Made by a program: the position numbers and the translations under genes. Positions 35,192-44,545 of a stretch of 64,000 bases of DNA are shown piece after piece. Each line of letters starts with the position of its first letter. The stretch's first letter is position 1. Source of the stretch: Pseudomonadales bacterium (GTDB lineage: Bacteria > Pseudomonadota > Gammaproteobacteria > Pseudomonadales > Halieaceae); contig JACKNN010000003.1 in NCBI GenBank assembly GCA_024234855.1, positions 248,001 to 312,000 on the forward strand, given 5' to 3'. Under the pieces are notes generated by a model. It made no database searches, was not told where the DNA came from, and saw only the letters and a list, made by a program, of their open reading frames with translations.

Positions 35192-37528
35192 ATGCCGCAG
35201 TCCAATAAAACCTCCTTTCCCATAAAGACCGCCCTGGCCACCGCCCTGGCAATGCTGACTGTGCCTGCCTGGGCAGCCGAAAGCCTGGTGCTGGAGGAGA
35301 CCGTTGTCACAGCCCAGAAGCGAGAGGAGAACGTGCGGGACATAGCCGCCACTGTGAACGTGGTCACCGGCCAGGATATCGACAAATTCGCCGCCTTCGA
35401 CTTCAACGCGCTGCAGCAGCAGACCGCCGGCCTCACCCTGTCACAGCCCAATGCGCGCAATAACACCATTTCCATGCGCGGTGTCAGCGTCGATCCGGAG
35501 TCCGGCGTCTCCGCTGCCGTGGATGTGTACTGGAACGACGCTGTTGTGCGCTCTGATATCGCCTTTAACCAGATGTATGACCTGCAGCGGATAGAAATCC
35601 TGCGCGGTCCCCAGGGCACCCTGCAGGGCAAGACCTCACCGGGGGGCGCTATCAATATGATCACCCAGCGCGCCAGCCTGGACGAGACCAGCGGCTACGT
35701 GCAGGGCTCGGTTTCAGATAACGACGGCTACAACGGCCAGGCGGCTTATGGCGCGGCCCTGATCGACGGTGTCCTCGGGGTCCGGGTTGCGGGCGTGTAC
35801 GACCTCAACAACGGCGGCGACATCCAGGACATCTCCACCGGTTTCGACAACCAGGAGGCGAGAGCCTACTCCGGCCGGCTGAGCACAATATGGCAGCCCA
35901 CGGATGCCCTCCAGACCCAGCTGATCTACCAGTACCTCAAGCGCACCACCGATGATCCCAAGGCCATGAGCGGCACAGACCTGCACGACCCGGCCAACCG
36001 TCCCACGCTCGACCCGACCGACCGCAAGGCGCTGGCCAACAGCAATGACTATGGCGACCTGCATTTTAACCTGGTCAACCTGGTCACCGACTGGGAGGTC
36101 ATGAACCACCAGGTCACCGGCATCGTCGCCTACCAGGACTCGAACAAATCTACCCAGAACGAGAACGACCGCGCCTACTCAGTGCAGTACATCAATACCG
36201 AGGCACCCACCTACCAGGTGCCGGTCACCAAGACCGACAGTATTTCCTACGAACTGCGTATGGCCTCCATCGACAACGATTTCTGGAATTACATGGTGGG
36301 CCTGTATTACCAGGACCAGAACACCACAACGACATTTGAAGCCAATAGCGTGCGCCTCGATGTTGCCGGCCTCGGTTTCCAGACCAATGGCAAGCTGCCT
36401 GTCAACTCGAACAATTTCGCGGTTTTCACCTTCAACACGTTTAACCTGACCGATACCTTGCAACTCGAACTGGGCCTGCGCTGGACCGATTACGAAAACT
36501 ACCGCCGCGCCGATATCTACTACGGCGGGTTGACCTGGGTGCCGCCTGCACTGGAGCGATTCGTCGACCAGATTAACGAGGGCTTCGCCGCCAATTTTCC
36601 GATCGAGGGCGTTCCCGATGACAAGGATTCCTCCACGGAAAACGCCGTTACCGGCTCGGCCGCCCTGCGCTGGGACTGGACCGACGAAACCAACCTCTAT
36701 GTCTCATATAACCGCGGCTACCGGCCCAGTGGTATCTCCATAGTGCCCAGCCCTGACATCGTGTTCCTGCCCGACGGCGTGGACGACCTGCTGTACGATG
36801 ACGAAACCAGCGACGCCTTTGAAATCGGCTCCAAGAGCCGCCTGTGGGAAGGCCGGGCGACCCTGAATACGGCGCTGTACTACCAGACTTTCGATGGCTA
36901 CCTGGGCTTTGTGCGCGGCGTGCAGGTGCTCAACAACCAGGGCCAGCCGGTGGACCTGCCCGGTGGTATCGTGTTCAACGGCGACGCCAACATCTGGGGG
37001 GTGGAAGTCGACGGCCAGGTGCTTCTGTCCGAAACCTGGAACGCCGGCGGTACCCTCAGTTACAGCAAGGGTGAGTGGGACGGGGCATCCCAGCCCTGTA
37101 ACGTGCGCACACCCGGACAGGTACTGGGCAGCTGTGATATCGACGGGGAGCCCCTGGGCGGGGAGCCGGAGTGGTCCTTTTCCGTTAACTCAGAGTATTA
37201 CTTCCCGCTGGCCGACGCCACCGAGGTTTATGTGCGCGGCCTGTTCAAGTACACCGACGATCGCATCAACACCGAGGCGTCCGCCGGCACCTATAATGTC
37301 CAGGAGAATTTCAAGTCATACCAGATCCTGGATATGTTTGTGGGCTGGCGCGCCGGCGACTATCGCTGGGACCTGTCGGTCTGGGCCAAGAACCTGACTG
37401 ACGAGGACGCGGTGGTGTTCCAGCAGGGTCCGGACCAGTACGACATTGCTATCAGCGACGGTTCCTACACCCAGACCAATACCGTGCCGGAGCGCATTTT
37501 TGGCATGACCGCCCGCTACAATTTCTAG
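35192..37528 (+). CDS. TonB-dependent outer membrane receptor
   Basis: A 778-residue receptor for energy-dependent uptake across the outer membrane. Signal peptide about 1-28 (AWA-AES). A TonB-box-like EETVVTAQKRE follows, then the plug (IEILRGPQGTLQGKTSPGGAINMITQ) and the beta-barrel ending with an aromatic Phe (MTARYNF). The barrel has many DxxD and acidic loops but no siderophore signature. The EETVVTAQKRE start and the barrel style match the large set of marine receptors for organic substrates. It lies downstream of the dioxygenase and AraC genes and may import the ring-hydroxylated substrate. Confidence 0.92.
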   Translation: MPQSNKTSFPIKTALATALAMLTVPAWAAESLVLEETVVTAQKREENVRDIAATVNVVTGQDIDKFAAFDFNALQQQTAGLTLSQPNARNNTISMRGVSVDPESGVSAAVDVYWNDAVVRSDIAFNQMYDLQRIEILRGPQGTLQGKTSPGGAINMITQRASLDETSGYVQGSVSDNDGYNGQAAYGAALIDGVLGVRVAGVYDLNNGGDIQDISTGFDNQEARAYSGRLSTIWQPTDALQTQLIYQYLKRTTDDPKAMSGTDLHDPANRPTLDPTDRKALANSNDYGDLHFNLVNLVTDWEVMNHQVTGIVAYQDSNKSTQNENDRAYSVQYINTEAPTYQVPVTKTDSISYELRMASIDNDFWNYMVGLYYQDQNTTTTFEANSVRLDVAGLGFQTNGKLPVNSNNFAVFTFNTFNLTDTLQLELGLRWTDYENYRRADIYYGGLTWVPPALERFVDQINEGFAANFPIEGVPDDKDSSTENAVTGSAALRWDWTDETNLYVSYNRGYRPSGISIVPSPDIVFLPDGVDDLLYDDETSDAFEIGSKSRLWEGRATLNTALYYQTFDGYLGFVRGVQVLNNQGQPVDLPGGIVFNGDANIWGVEVDGQVLLSETWNAGGTLSYSKGEWDGASQPCNVRTPGQVLGSCDIDGEPLGGEPEWSFSVNSEYYFPLADATEVYVRGLFKYTDDRINTEASAGTYNVQENFKSYQILDMFVGWRAGDYRWDLSVWAKNLTDEDAVVFQQGPDQYDIAISDGSYTQTNTVPERIFGMTARYNF

Positions 37529-37571
37529 CGGGCAGTGAGGTGCCTGCATAACACCGTGCGGCGGATTTGCC

Positions 37572-37602
37572 GTGCGGTTTCAGGTAATACAAATTACCGC
37601 AC
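37572..37602. terminator. Hairpin between convergent receptor and methyltransferase genes
   Basis: GTGCGGT (37572-37578) pairs perfectly with ACCGCAC (37596-37602). The loop holds a second self-complementary pair, GGTAAT/ATTACC. It overlaps the methyltransferase stop codon. No T run follows on either strand, so terminator function is uncertain. Confidence 0.35.
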
Positions 37603-38922
37603 CGGAACAGGGCAGCCCGGCATGCCTCGAGTCGAGAACCAGAACAGCGATTCGGCCACCATGTCCAGCTCCCATCCCTGAAAGCCGGCGTCTTCAGGCA
37701 GGGTGAACTGGACCACGGCTTCCGTTGACTGGCCGGGGGTCAGGTTGCGCGGCAATGCCACGCGTCCCCCGCACTCGATAAAGTCCGGCGCGCCCGGGGC
37801 ATTCCTGCGCAGGGCGAAGGTGATGTGGCCGCTGTCGCCGGGCTTGTTTTCGAGCAGGGTCTGTCCTGTATTTTCCACCTTGACGGTCATCGCTGCGGCG
37901 CCCCGGGCTGCGTCTATACCCCCGGACAACAGGGTAATCCTCGCGTCGGATGTAAAATAGGGGCTGGCACAGCTCGGCCAGGCAACGCCGTCGCTGTGCG
38001 GGCGGCGAGCCGTCATGTTGTTGGAGCCTGCCATTGGTCGGTCGCTGAATTCCTGCAGGGGGCGCATCGATTGCCCTGCGCTGAACATGCCGTTGACGCT
38101 GATATAGCGCTCGATATCGACAAAGCCGGCATCCAGCAGCAAGCGGTCGATGTACTCGGTTGAGAAGGGATTTTCCAGGGTGCCGAATTTCGCCATTTCC
38201 TCCATCATGTGCTTTTCCAGGGGTTTGAAATCGGGATGCCAGGACGGATCGATGATCCCCACGCAGCCCCCCGTTTTGAGGAAACGAAAACTCTTCTCGA
38301 TGCAGACCCGCTCGTCAACAACGTGGTGCAACACGTCAAAGTACAATATGGCGTCGAAACCCTGTTCCGGGAAATCGATAGTTTCGAGCGTGTCCTGGTG
38401 AAACCGTACCTTGGGTTCACCGCGCAGGTGGTAATGGTGTTTCAGTGCCGTGCAGCGGTGTCTGGCAATGTCGATCAGGTCGCTGGAAGGTTCCAGCGCA
38501 TCGACCGAAAAACCCATCATCAGCAGAATTTCGGTCACCCAGCCCGGTCCGCTGCCGACCTCCAGTATCCGCGCGTTAGCGGGTAAGCGCATGGCCTGCA
38601 GAATGTTGAGGACATCGTACATCAGGCGGAAATACTGTGGATTGCCCGGCGTGTCGTCATAGGGCTTGGCAAACAGCCAGGCGTGTTCGCCGTCAACGAG
38701 CTTGGAGGCGTAAGTCTCGGCGGCCTCTATAGCCGCCCGGTAGGCCACCGGATTGTCGGTCAGAAAGCGCTTGTACTGCGGTTCTTTACCGGGCTTGCGG
38801 CGACTCGCGGGCAACGCCGTGGGGGCGCGGCCACCCTCATGTAGAGACCCGGAAGTGACAATGCGCCGGATCCTGGATTTGAGCCGACCGGCGAGGGTGG
38901 GCAGATGCTTCGAGCTGGACAT
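37594..38922 (-). CDS. Class I SAM-dependent methyltransferase with C-terminal beta-sandwich
   Basis: A 442-residue protein. A basic N-terminal stretch (about 1-50) precedes a Rossmann methyltransferase with the SAM loop ILEVGSGPGW (119-128) and the post-motif YFDVLHHVVDE, typical of class I. Residues about 320-442 form a beta-sandwich (GGRVALPRNLTPGQ, ESLFWFSTRG) that strongly resembles the N-terminal domain of the radical SAM protein at 22014. Such domains occur in sugar and surface-polymer enzymes. The acceptor is unknown; it could be a surface polysaccharide. It is convergent with the receptor gene. Confidence 0.87.
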   Translation of the reverse strand: MSSSKHLPTLAGRLKSRIRRIVTSGSLHEGGRAPTALPASRRKPGKEPQYKRFLTDNPVAYRAAIEAAETYASKLVDGEHAWLFAKPYDDTPGNPQYFRLMYDVLNILQAMRLPANARILEVGSGPGWVTEILLMMGFSVDALEPSSDLIDIARHRCTALKHHYHLRGEPKVRFHQDTLETIDFPEQGFDAILYFDVLHHVVDERVCIEKSFRFLKTGGCVGIIDPSWHPDFKPLEKHMMEEMAKFGTLENPFSTEYIDRLLLDAGFVDIERYISVNGMFSAGQSMRPLQEFSDRPMAGSNNMTARRPHSDGVAWPSCASPYFTSDARITLLSGGIDAARGAAAMTVKVENTGQTLLENKPGDSGHITFALRRNAPGAPDFIECGGRVALPRNLTPGQSTEAVVQFTLPEDAGFQGWELDMVAESLFWFSTRGMPGCPVPVR

Positions 38923-39043
38923 AGATCTTCGCCTGCTTTTCGCTGCGATCGGTGGCCGTGCATTCCAGCGCGGCTACCGGGGTGTTGTTCTTGTCGAACC
39001 CGGCACCCGGCCGAGGAAAGGCGGTGCAACCGCCCCAGGCGGT

Positions 39044-39604
39044 TTACCAGTAGCGTACGCGCCCAGTATCCACATGGATAAAGTTGGAGGCGGTGTAGAG
39101 ACCCACGCCCCCCGCCTTCAACTGCCTGGCGGCGCCATGCAGTGCCGCCAGTTGGGTGCCCGGCAGGCGTATATCGATGGCCTGTCCCTGCATATGCAGG
39201 CTGCGCCTGGCGACGCCGGTGCTGGCATTGCGCAGCATCGCGTTGCTGGCCGGTGAGCGATAGCCTGAGATGACTTCGTAGCCCTGGCGCGAGCCGACGC
39301 GCTGTTGCAAGGCGGATAAAAGGTCTAGAAGGTCACGGTCTATCGGGTATACTTCGCCGCTGCGATGGTCGCGCAGCACCCTGTTGATGGCGGACAGGGA
39401 GTCCGGCAGGTAATTGCCTTCCATCCAATAGGGCTGGCTGACCTTCTCACCCGTATGCAGGTTGTACAATGATACCCGCCGCTCATTGGCCGCCCAGACA
39501 CGGGACAGCGGCGCCACCGCCAGCACCGATCCCGCAAGGGAAGCTTTAAGGAGAAGGCGACGGGTGGGATTGGTCAGGTTGTCTGGGTTGTTATCGACGG
39601 ACAT
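39044..39604 (-). CDS. mepK: Murein endopeptidase MepK (DUF882/YcbK)
   Basis: A 186-residue peptidase of the M15-like family that cleaves 3-3 and other cross-links in peptidoglycan. The N-terminus has a Tat signal, TRRLLLKAS, as in E. coli MepK. SLYNLHTGE, ISGYRSPASN, SLHMQGQAIDI and FIHVDTGRVRYW include the zinc-site histidines and match the E. coli protein at length and text. It is divergent from an LdtD-like gene 58 bp away; in E. coli the two are also adjacent. The ribosome-binding site is weak. Confidence 0.92.
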   Translation of the reverse strand: MSVDNNPDNLTNPTRRLLLKASLAGSVLAVAPLSRVWAANERRVSLYNLHTGEKVSQPYWMEGNYLPDSLSAINRVLRDHRSGEVYPIDRDLLDLLSALQQRVGSRQGYEVISGYRSPASNAMLRNASTGVARRSLHMQGQAIDIRLPGTQLAALHGAARQLKAGGVGLYTASNFIHVDTGRVRYW

Positions 39605-39662
39605 AAAAAGGCTGCTGCCCCGCAGTGAACTAATTATAAGGGGCTAATTTACAGGGGATTTC

Positions 39663-41330
39663 GTGCTTTTTACAGAAAAATCTTTTTTAAACCAGGGGTT
39701 TACATCAATTGGTTTGTTGTGCATCTGTGTGCTCGCGCTGCTTGCAAACCCCAGTGTGGCGGCCCCGGGCTCGGTGCAGCAACTGCTGCTGCAGCTGGCG
39801 GAGCGGGGCCGGCTCGAAATCGCCGGCGCGACCGTCTACGACATGCCTGTCACGCAGGAAATTTACCAGCGCAACGGCCGCGTACTGGCATGGACCAATC
39901 CTGCCGCCGTGGAGGAACTCGCCATCGCCATCGAGCAGGCATGGCGCGAGGGCATGAACGGCTCGGATTACCACCAGTCACAGGTTCAGGGGCTGGTCGA
40001 CGGTTCGCTGGAGTTTGACCCCGCCGAGCGCGATGTACTGTTGACCGACAGCCTGGTGCGGCTGACCTATCAGTACGCTCTGGGCAAGGTCGATCCCGGC
40101 CAGTACGTGGACTCCTGGAATTTCGACCGGGAGCTGCCGCAGGTAGACCCGGCAACCTGGATGGGCCAGGTTATTGCACAGGGCGGCATCGACGCGGGGC
40201 TGGGGCGGCTCAAGCCCGACGCGCCGATGTATAACGCGCTGGTGCAGGCACTGGCCGAATACCGGGCGATCGAGGCGCGCGGCGGTTGGGGCGTTATTGC
40301 TGAAGGCCCCACCCTCAGACCGGGCGACAGCGGGCCCCGGATTGCGCAACTGCGCCGACGCCTGCAGGCGGAAGGGGATCCGGGCGCCACCCCGGTTGCC
40401 GATGAACAGTCCTTTGATGCCGGACTTGAACAGGCCGTTGTCCACTTCCAGCGCCGCTACCGACTCGACGCCGACGGCATCGTCGGCAAGCAGACCCTGG
40501 CGGCGATGAATGTGCCGATAACCCGGCGCATCGGCCAGATCCGGGTCAACCTCGAGCGGGCGCGCATGTTGCGCGACATTCCCGACACCGCGGTCATCGT
40601 CGATATCGCGGGCTTCGAGGTGTCCCTCTACCGCAATGGCCAGCGCCTGTTCCAGGGCAGGGCCCAGGTGGGGCGTCCCTACCGCAGCACACCCGTGTTC
40701 AGCGACAGGATCACCTACATAGAATTCAATCCCACCTGGACGGTGCCGCCGACGATTTACAAAAAAGATGTATTGCCCGCCATTAAAAATGACCCGGGTT
40801 ACCTGAAGAAAAAAAATATGCAGGTGCTGACCATGGAGGGCGCGGAGGTGGACCCGGCAACCATCGACTGGCAGCGCTACCCGGCACAGGGTTTTCCCTA
40901 CATGATTCGTCAGCGGCCCGGCCCCGACAACGCCCTGGGCCGCCTCAAGATCATGTTCCCGAACGAACACATGGTGTACCTGCACGATACCCCGAGCCGC
41001 GACCTGTTCAATCGCAGCGAGCGCACCTTCAGCTCCGGTTGCATCAGGGTGGAACACGCCGATCAACTGGCGGCCCTGTTGCTCGACGATCCGGCGCAGT
41101 GGGACCTGGCTGCCATCGATGCCACTATAGAGGGGCAGAAGACCCGGCGGGTATCCCTGCGCCAGCCCATGCCCATATACCTCGTGTACTGGACGGTGCA
41201 GGTGCTGGATAACGGCGAGGTGCAGTTCAAGCGCGATCCCTATGACCGCGACGAACTGATACTCAGGGTACTCGACCAGCCCCTGGTGCCCGATGCGGGC
41301 CGGCTGAAAGCCGAATCCGGTCGCGGCTAG
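39663..41330 (+). CDS. ldtD: L,D-transpeptidase (LdtD/YcbB-like)
   Basis: A 555-residue periplasmic enzyme that forms 3-3 cross-links in peptidoglycan. A signal peptide (about 1-33) leads. A PG_binding_1 domain lies about 222-280 (GPRIAQLRRRLQAEG, GIVGKQTLAAMN). The YkuD domain has HDTPSRDLF and the catalytic C460 in SSGCIRV. Length and domain order match E. coli LdtD (615). The start is a GTG at 39663 after GGGGA. It is divergent from mepK, so synthesis and cleavage of the same cross-link type may be coordinated from one intergenic region. Confidence 0.92.
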   Translation: MLFTEKSFLNQGFTSIGLLCICVLALLANPSVAAPGSVQQLLLQLAERGRLEIAGATVYDMPVTQEIYQRNGRVLAWTNPAAVEELAIAIEQAWREGMNGSDYHQSQVQGLVDGSLEFDPAERDVLLTDSLVRLTYQYALGKVDPGQYVDSWNFDRELPQVDPATWMGQVIAQGGIDAGLGRLKPDAPMYNALVQALAEYRAIEARGGWGVIAEGPTLRPGDSGPRIAQLRRRLQAEGDPGATPVADEQSFDAGLEQAVVHFQRRYRLDADGIVGKQTLAAMNVPITRRIGQIRVNLERARMLRDIPDTAVIVDIAGFEVSLYRNGQRLFQGRAQVGRPYRSTPVFSDRITYIEFNPTWTVPPTIYKKDVLPAIKNDPGYLKKKNMQVLTMEGAEVDPATIDWQRYPAQGFPYMIRQRPGPDNALGRLKIMFPNEHMVYLHDTPSRDLFNRSERTFSSGCIRVEHADQLAALLLDDPAQWDLAAIDATIEGQKTRRVSLRQPMPIYLVYWTVQVLDNGEVQFKRDPYDRDELILRVLDQPLVPDAGRLKAESGRG

Positions 41331-41355
41331 CCGTCTGGTGCGATGAAGTGGCGCG

Positions 41356-43167
41356 TCAGAAAGCCAGGCCCGCGGCCACGCTATAGATATCCTTGTCGCG
41401 CAGGTTATCGTAATCCGTATTGGAATTGACCCAGGTGCGCCCGATTTCGATAAAAAATACACGCTGGAATATGGCTCGCAGCTTGAGGTTGATGACACGT
41501 CGCCCCTGGACCAGCGTGCCATCGACCGCATAACCGTCGACATCGTGGCTCCAGCCGAGCAGGGGTTGCAGGTCTATGCCGCGGGCCGGGCGGGGCAGGG
41601 TCAGGGCGGTGAAAACGCGGTAGCCCCAGACAAATTCCGTGGCGAAGCCGTTGTCCTTGCAACCGTCCTGGGTATTTTGTGTCAACGGCTGGCACACACC
41701 GCCGACAGCCGCAGCTCCCCAGTTACCACCGCGGCCGATCCTCTCCTCATCGGTGCCCGGCAGGTTGCTGACCCACTGCCCTGCAACCTCCACCGCGAGT
41801 GCTGCATCCGCCAGCCCGATCGTGGGAGACAGGTCCATCTGGCCGCCGAGCAGCAACTGGGTGCGATCAGCCCTGAAACTGCCATCGAACACATTGCCGT
41901 CCCCGGTCGCCCGCATCCTGTCGGCGTAAATACCCCGGTTGCGGGTCGCCCCTTCGACCAGTTCCGGAAAGTTGCGTTGCACCGGCAGATCCTGGAACCG
42001 GCTGAGTTCGGCGGACAGCGCCACATTGCGTACGCCGGTGGCGGCCGAGACGGCGAAGGCCTGCACGTCCTTGTGATACTGCAGGGGCAGGGCGATACCG
42101 TCGAGTGCTGTACAGCCCTCCCAGCCATTTTCACACAACGACACATCCAGCACCGGGGTGGTGGCGTGGAAGTTGATGTAATAGAGTCCAAACTCGGTGT
42201 CCAGCGCCTCGACGAAATAGCGACTGGAGATGCCGTACTGGCCGCCCCCCCCTGGCTTCTTTGCCGACACCCGGGGGATCATGAACGGGTTACCGGGCGG
42301 TGGCGCGAAGTCAAACTGTTGCCGGTCGGTCAGGGGAAAGGCGGAGGTTGCCGCGCTGCAGCCCGGATCGGCAGTGGCGTCGACCACCTGGGTGATGGTG
42401 CCGCAGGCCGCCAGGTGCGATTCCTCCCAGTCCAGGGCGTAGAACGCCTCGATACTGATGCCGTTGCGGGTAATCAGGTTGGTGTACAGCCGGTTCACCG
42501 GCACCAGCGCGTCGTCCTGGCGCACACCCGGGCGCCCGAGGGCGGAATAGTTGATCGGGTTGAACCCGTTGATGCCGGTGTACAGCAGGCTTTCCCCCCA
42601 GTTGATGGACTGCTGGCCCAGGCGGGCGGTCAACCGGCTGGTGTCGACGTCCCAGTTGGCATAGGTGTATAAGTCAAGGACGCGAAAGCCTGAAAACTGG
42701 TTGTAGTCATGGTAATCGCCGTCGTTGAGTTTCTGGTCTGGCACATAACCGTTGGCGATGCTGCCGTGCGGCACCCTGTCCTGTTCACCCGCGTAGTCGT
42801 ACCACGCCTGCGCCTTGCCGTAGACGCCGTACCGCCCCTTGTAACGCACTTCCAGGTCCGTGGTATAGAGGAGGGGGGCGCTGATGAGATCGTGCTTGCG
42901 GTAGTTGAGGTTGCCGTCATCGTTGACGCTCACCGCGCCGCGCGCCCCCGGGTACTGGGGGGCATTGTTGAATCCCACCAGCTGCCTGTCGGGGTCCTTG
43001 GCGCGGACGGCTGCGGCCACCACCACGCTGTTGTTCCACACACCGCGGATATCGTCGTTGATGACAAAGGGCAGGGCGGCGGCGCCCGGGGATAGCAGCG
43101 CGGCGCACAGCGCGGCGACGGTGCGAGTCGGCGCTGGGGGGCGGTCGGTGCCGGGTGCCCGCCTCAT
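41356..43167 (-). CDS. DUF1302 outer membrane protein
   Basis: A 603-residue exported protein of the DUF1302 family, predicted outer membrane beta-barrel. A Pro/Arg-rich leader with a signal sequence (cleavage expected near residue 32, AAALP) is followed by alternating strands, LTARLGQQSINWGESLLYTGINGFNPINYSA, a recurring family text, and a C-terminal Phe (SVAAGLAF) typical of barrels. It follows DUF1329 with only 3 bp between, and the two form a common pair. The role is probably uptake or export of hydrophobic substrates, not proven. Confidence 0.87.
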   Translation of the reverse strand: MRRAPGTDRPPAPTRTVAALCAALLSPGAAALPFVINDDIRGVWNNSVVVAAAVRAKDPDRQLVGFNNAPQYPGARGAVSVNDDGNLNYRKHDLISAPLLYTTDLEVRYKGRYGVYGKAQAWYDYAGEQDRVPHGSIANGYVPDQKLNDGDYHDYNQFSGFRVLDLYTYANWDVDTSRLTARLGQQSINWGESLLYTGINGFNPINYSALGRPGVRQDDALVPVNRLYTNLITRNGISIEAFYALDWEESHLAACGTITQVVDATADPGCSAATSAFPLTDRQQFDFAPPPGNPFMIPRVSAKKPGGGGQYGISSRYFVEALDTEFGLYYINFHATTPVLDVSLCENGWEGCTALDGIALPLQYHKDVQAFAVSAATGVRNVALSAELSRFQDLPVQRNFPELVEGATRNRGIYADRMRATGDGNVFDGSFRADRTQLLLGGQMDLSPTIGLADAALAVEVAGQWVSNLPGTDEERIGRGGNWGAAAVGGVCQPLTQNTQDGCKDNGFATEFVWGYRVFTALTLPRPARGIDLQPLLGWSHDVDGYAVDGTLVQGRRVINLKLRAIFQRVFFIEIGRTWVNSNTDYDNLRDKDIYSVAAGLAF

Positions 43168-43170
43168 CGA

Positions 43171-44523
43171 TTACCTCGTGCCCAGGCGTCGCAGGTTAAC
43201 CGGCAGGAAATCGTTGATGTCCCCCTTCCAGCCCCAGCTGCGTGCAATGCTCGATTCATTTTCCAGGTCGCTGGCCAGGTAGGCGCCGGACTCGAAGTCG
43301 TGGTGCACCATCGCTGCATACCAGGGCACCAGCACATCGTAAAACTGCATGGCTGGATGGCTGCCGAAGCGCCAGAGAGCACCCTCGCTGTTGTAGTCTT
43401 CTTCCATCGACACCTGCCAGGTGTCCTCATCCAGATAAAAAGTTCGCCTGGGATAGCGGTGATGTTTGCCCGGCCGCAGTGTCGCCTCGATCACCCAGAC
43501 CCGGTGCAGCTCGTAGCGCAACAGGTCGGGGTTGAGGTGGCCGGGCTGGAGAATGTCGGCGTATTTCAGTCGCTTCGAGGTGAGCCTGTAGCTGTTGTAG
43601 GGAATGAACATCTCGCGCTTGCCCACGAGTGTCCAGTCATAGAGGTCGGGTGCGCCGTTCCAGCCATCGTACTGGTCGGTGGTGCGCAGGCCCTGGGTAC
43701 GCCGGTCCAGGTCGTCGTAGGCGAGACTGGGCACTCTTACCACCCGGCGCGTCACCGTCTGGTAGGTCCAGGCCTGGCGGCTGTCCGCCACCGGATTGAC
43801 GGGCTCCCAGACCAGGGTCAGCTGTCCCTCGATATTGGCCGGGGCCAGGTACATCGCGTAGAAATTCGCCAACCGGTTGGGGCGTGATTCCTTCATGTAG
43901 CCCTGCTGGTCCCAGGCAACCGTGTCCAGCACACGCACCGCGAAGTAGCGGCCCCTGCGGTCTACCGGAAACCAGCTGTACACGCGTTTCACTGAGCCGC
44001 CGCGCCAGCGCAGCGAGTGGTTCCACATCATCTGCAGCGGGTCCGTGGTGATGGGAAAGGGTACAGCGGTCCTGCCCACATCGAGCAGTTCATAGCCCCG
44101 CGTGCGGGCGAGCGGGGCCTGGAGTTTCACCTGCTCGAGTACCGCTTCCGGCCAGTTCGCGCTGCGCCGGGTCGGGTACACATGCATCCGGTAACTCGCG
44201 GGAAACTGCCTGAACATCTCCCGGTGGCCGGGAGCGAGCTGGTCGGCGTACTGGTCTGCGTTGGTAGCGGTAATCGTGAATAGTACGCGATCATCCGCGT
44301 AGGGATCGATGTAGCCGATATTCGGGTCAAGGGTTCTTTGCGCCAGGCCACCGGTCCAGGTGGGGATGGTGCCCGCCGCATTGCCGGCGCGCTCGGCACC
44401 CACCGGGGTCAGGTCGCTGTCCAGTCGCGCGAGCTCCTCGGGGGTGATGGCAGTCGCGCCCATCGCGGCGCAGGCCAGGCCGGTGGCGAGCACTACGTTG
44501 GCGACAGAGCGACCGATACCCAT
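43171..44523 (-). CDS. DUF1329 family protein (LolB-like fold)
   Basis: A 450-residue exported protein. The signal peptide runs about 1-26 (AMGA-TAIT). The text PEELARLDSDLTPVGAERAGNAAGTIPTWTGG is the family opening, and WNHSLRWRGGSVKR and LDEDTWQVSMEEDYNSEG are typical of DUF1329, which has a LolB-like half-barrel. The ATG at 44523 is selected because the signal peptide begins there; the open frame reaches upstream without family text. It is directly upstream of DUF1302, its usual partner, and directly downstream of the dehydratase-like gene. Confidence 0.87.
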   Translation of the reverse strand: MGIGRSVANVVLATGLACAAMGATAITPEELARLDSDLTPVGAERAGNAAGTIPTWTGGLAQRTLDPNIGYIDPYADDRVLFTITATNADQYADQLAPGHREMFRQFPASYRMHVYPTRRSANWPEAVLEQVKLQAPLARTRGYELLDVGRTAVPFPITTDPLQMMWNHSLRWRGGSVKRVYSWFPVDRRGRYFAVRVLDTVAWDQQGYMKESRPNRLANFYAMYLAPANIEGQLTLVWEPVNPVADSRQAWTYQTVTRRVVRVPSLAYDDLDRRTQGLRTTDQYDGWNGAPDLYDWTLVGKREMFIPYNSYRLTSKRLKYADILQPGHLNPDLLRYELHRVWVIEATLRPGKHHRYPRRTFYLDEDTWQVSMEEDYNSEGALWRFGSHPAMQFYDVLVPWYAAMVHHDFESGAYLASDLENESSIARSWGWKGDINDFLPVNLRRLGTR

Positions 44524-44545
44524 TGAGCCCCCGGGGATAACAGTT

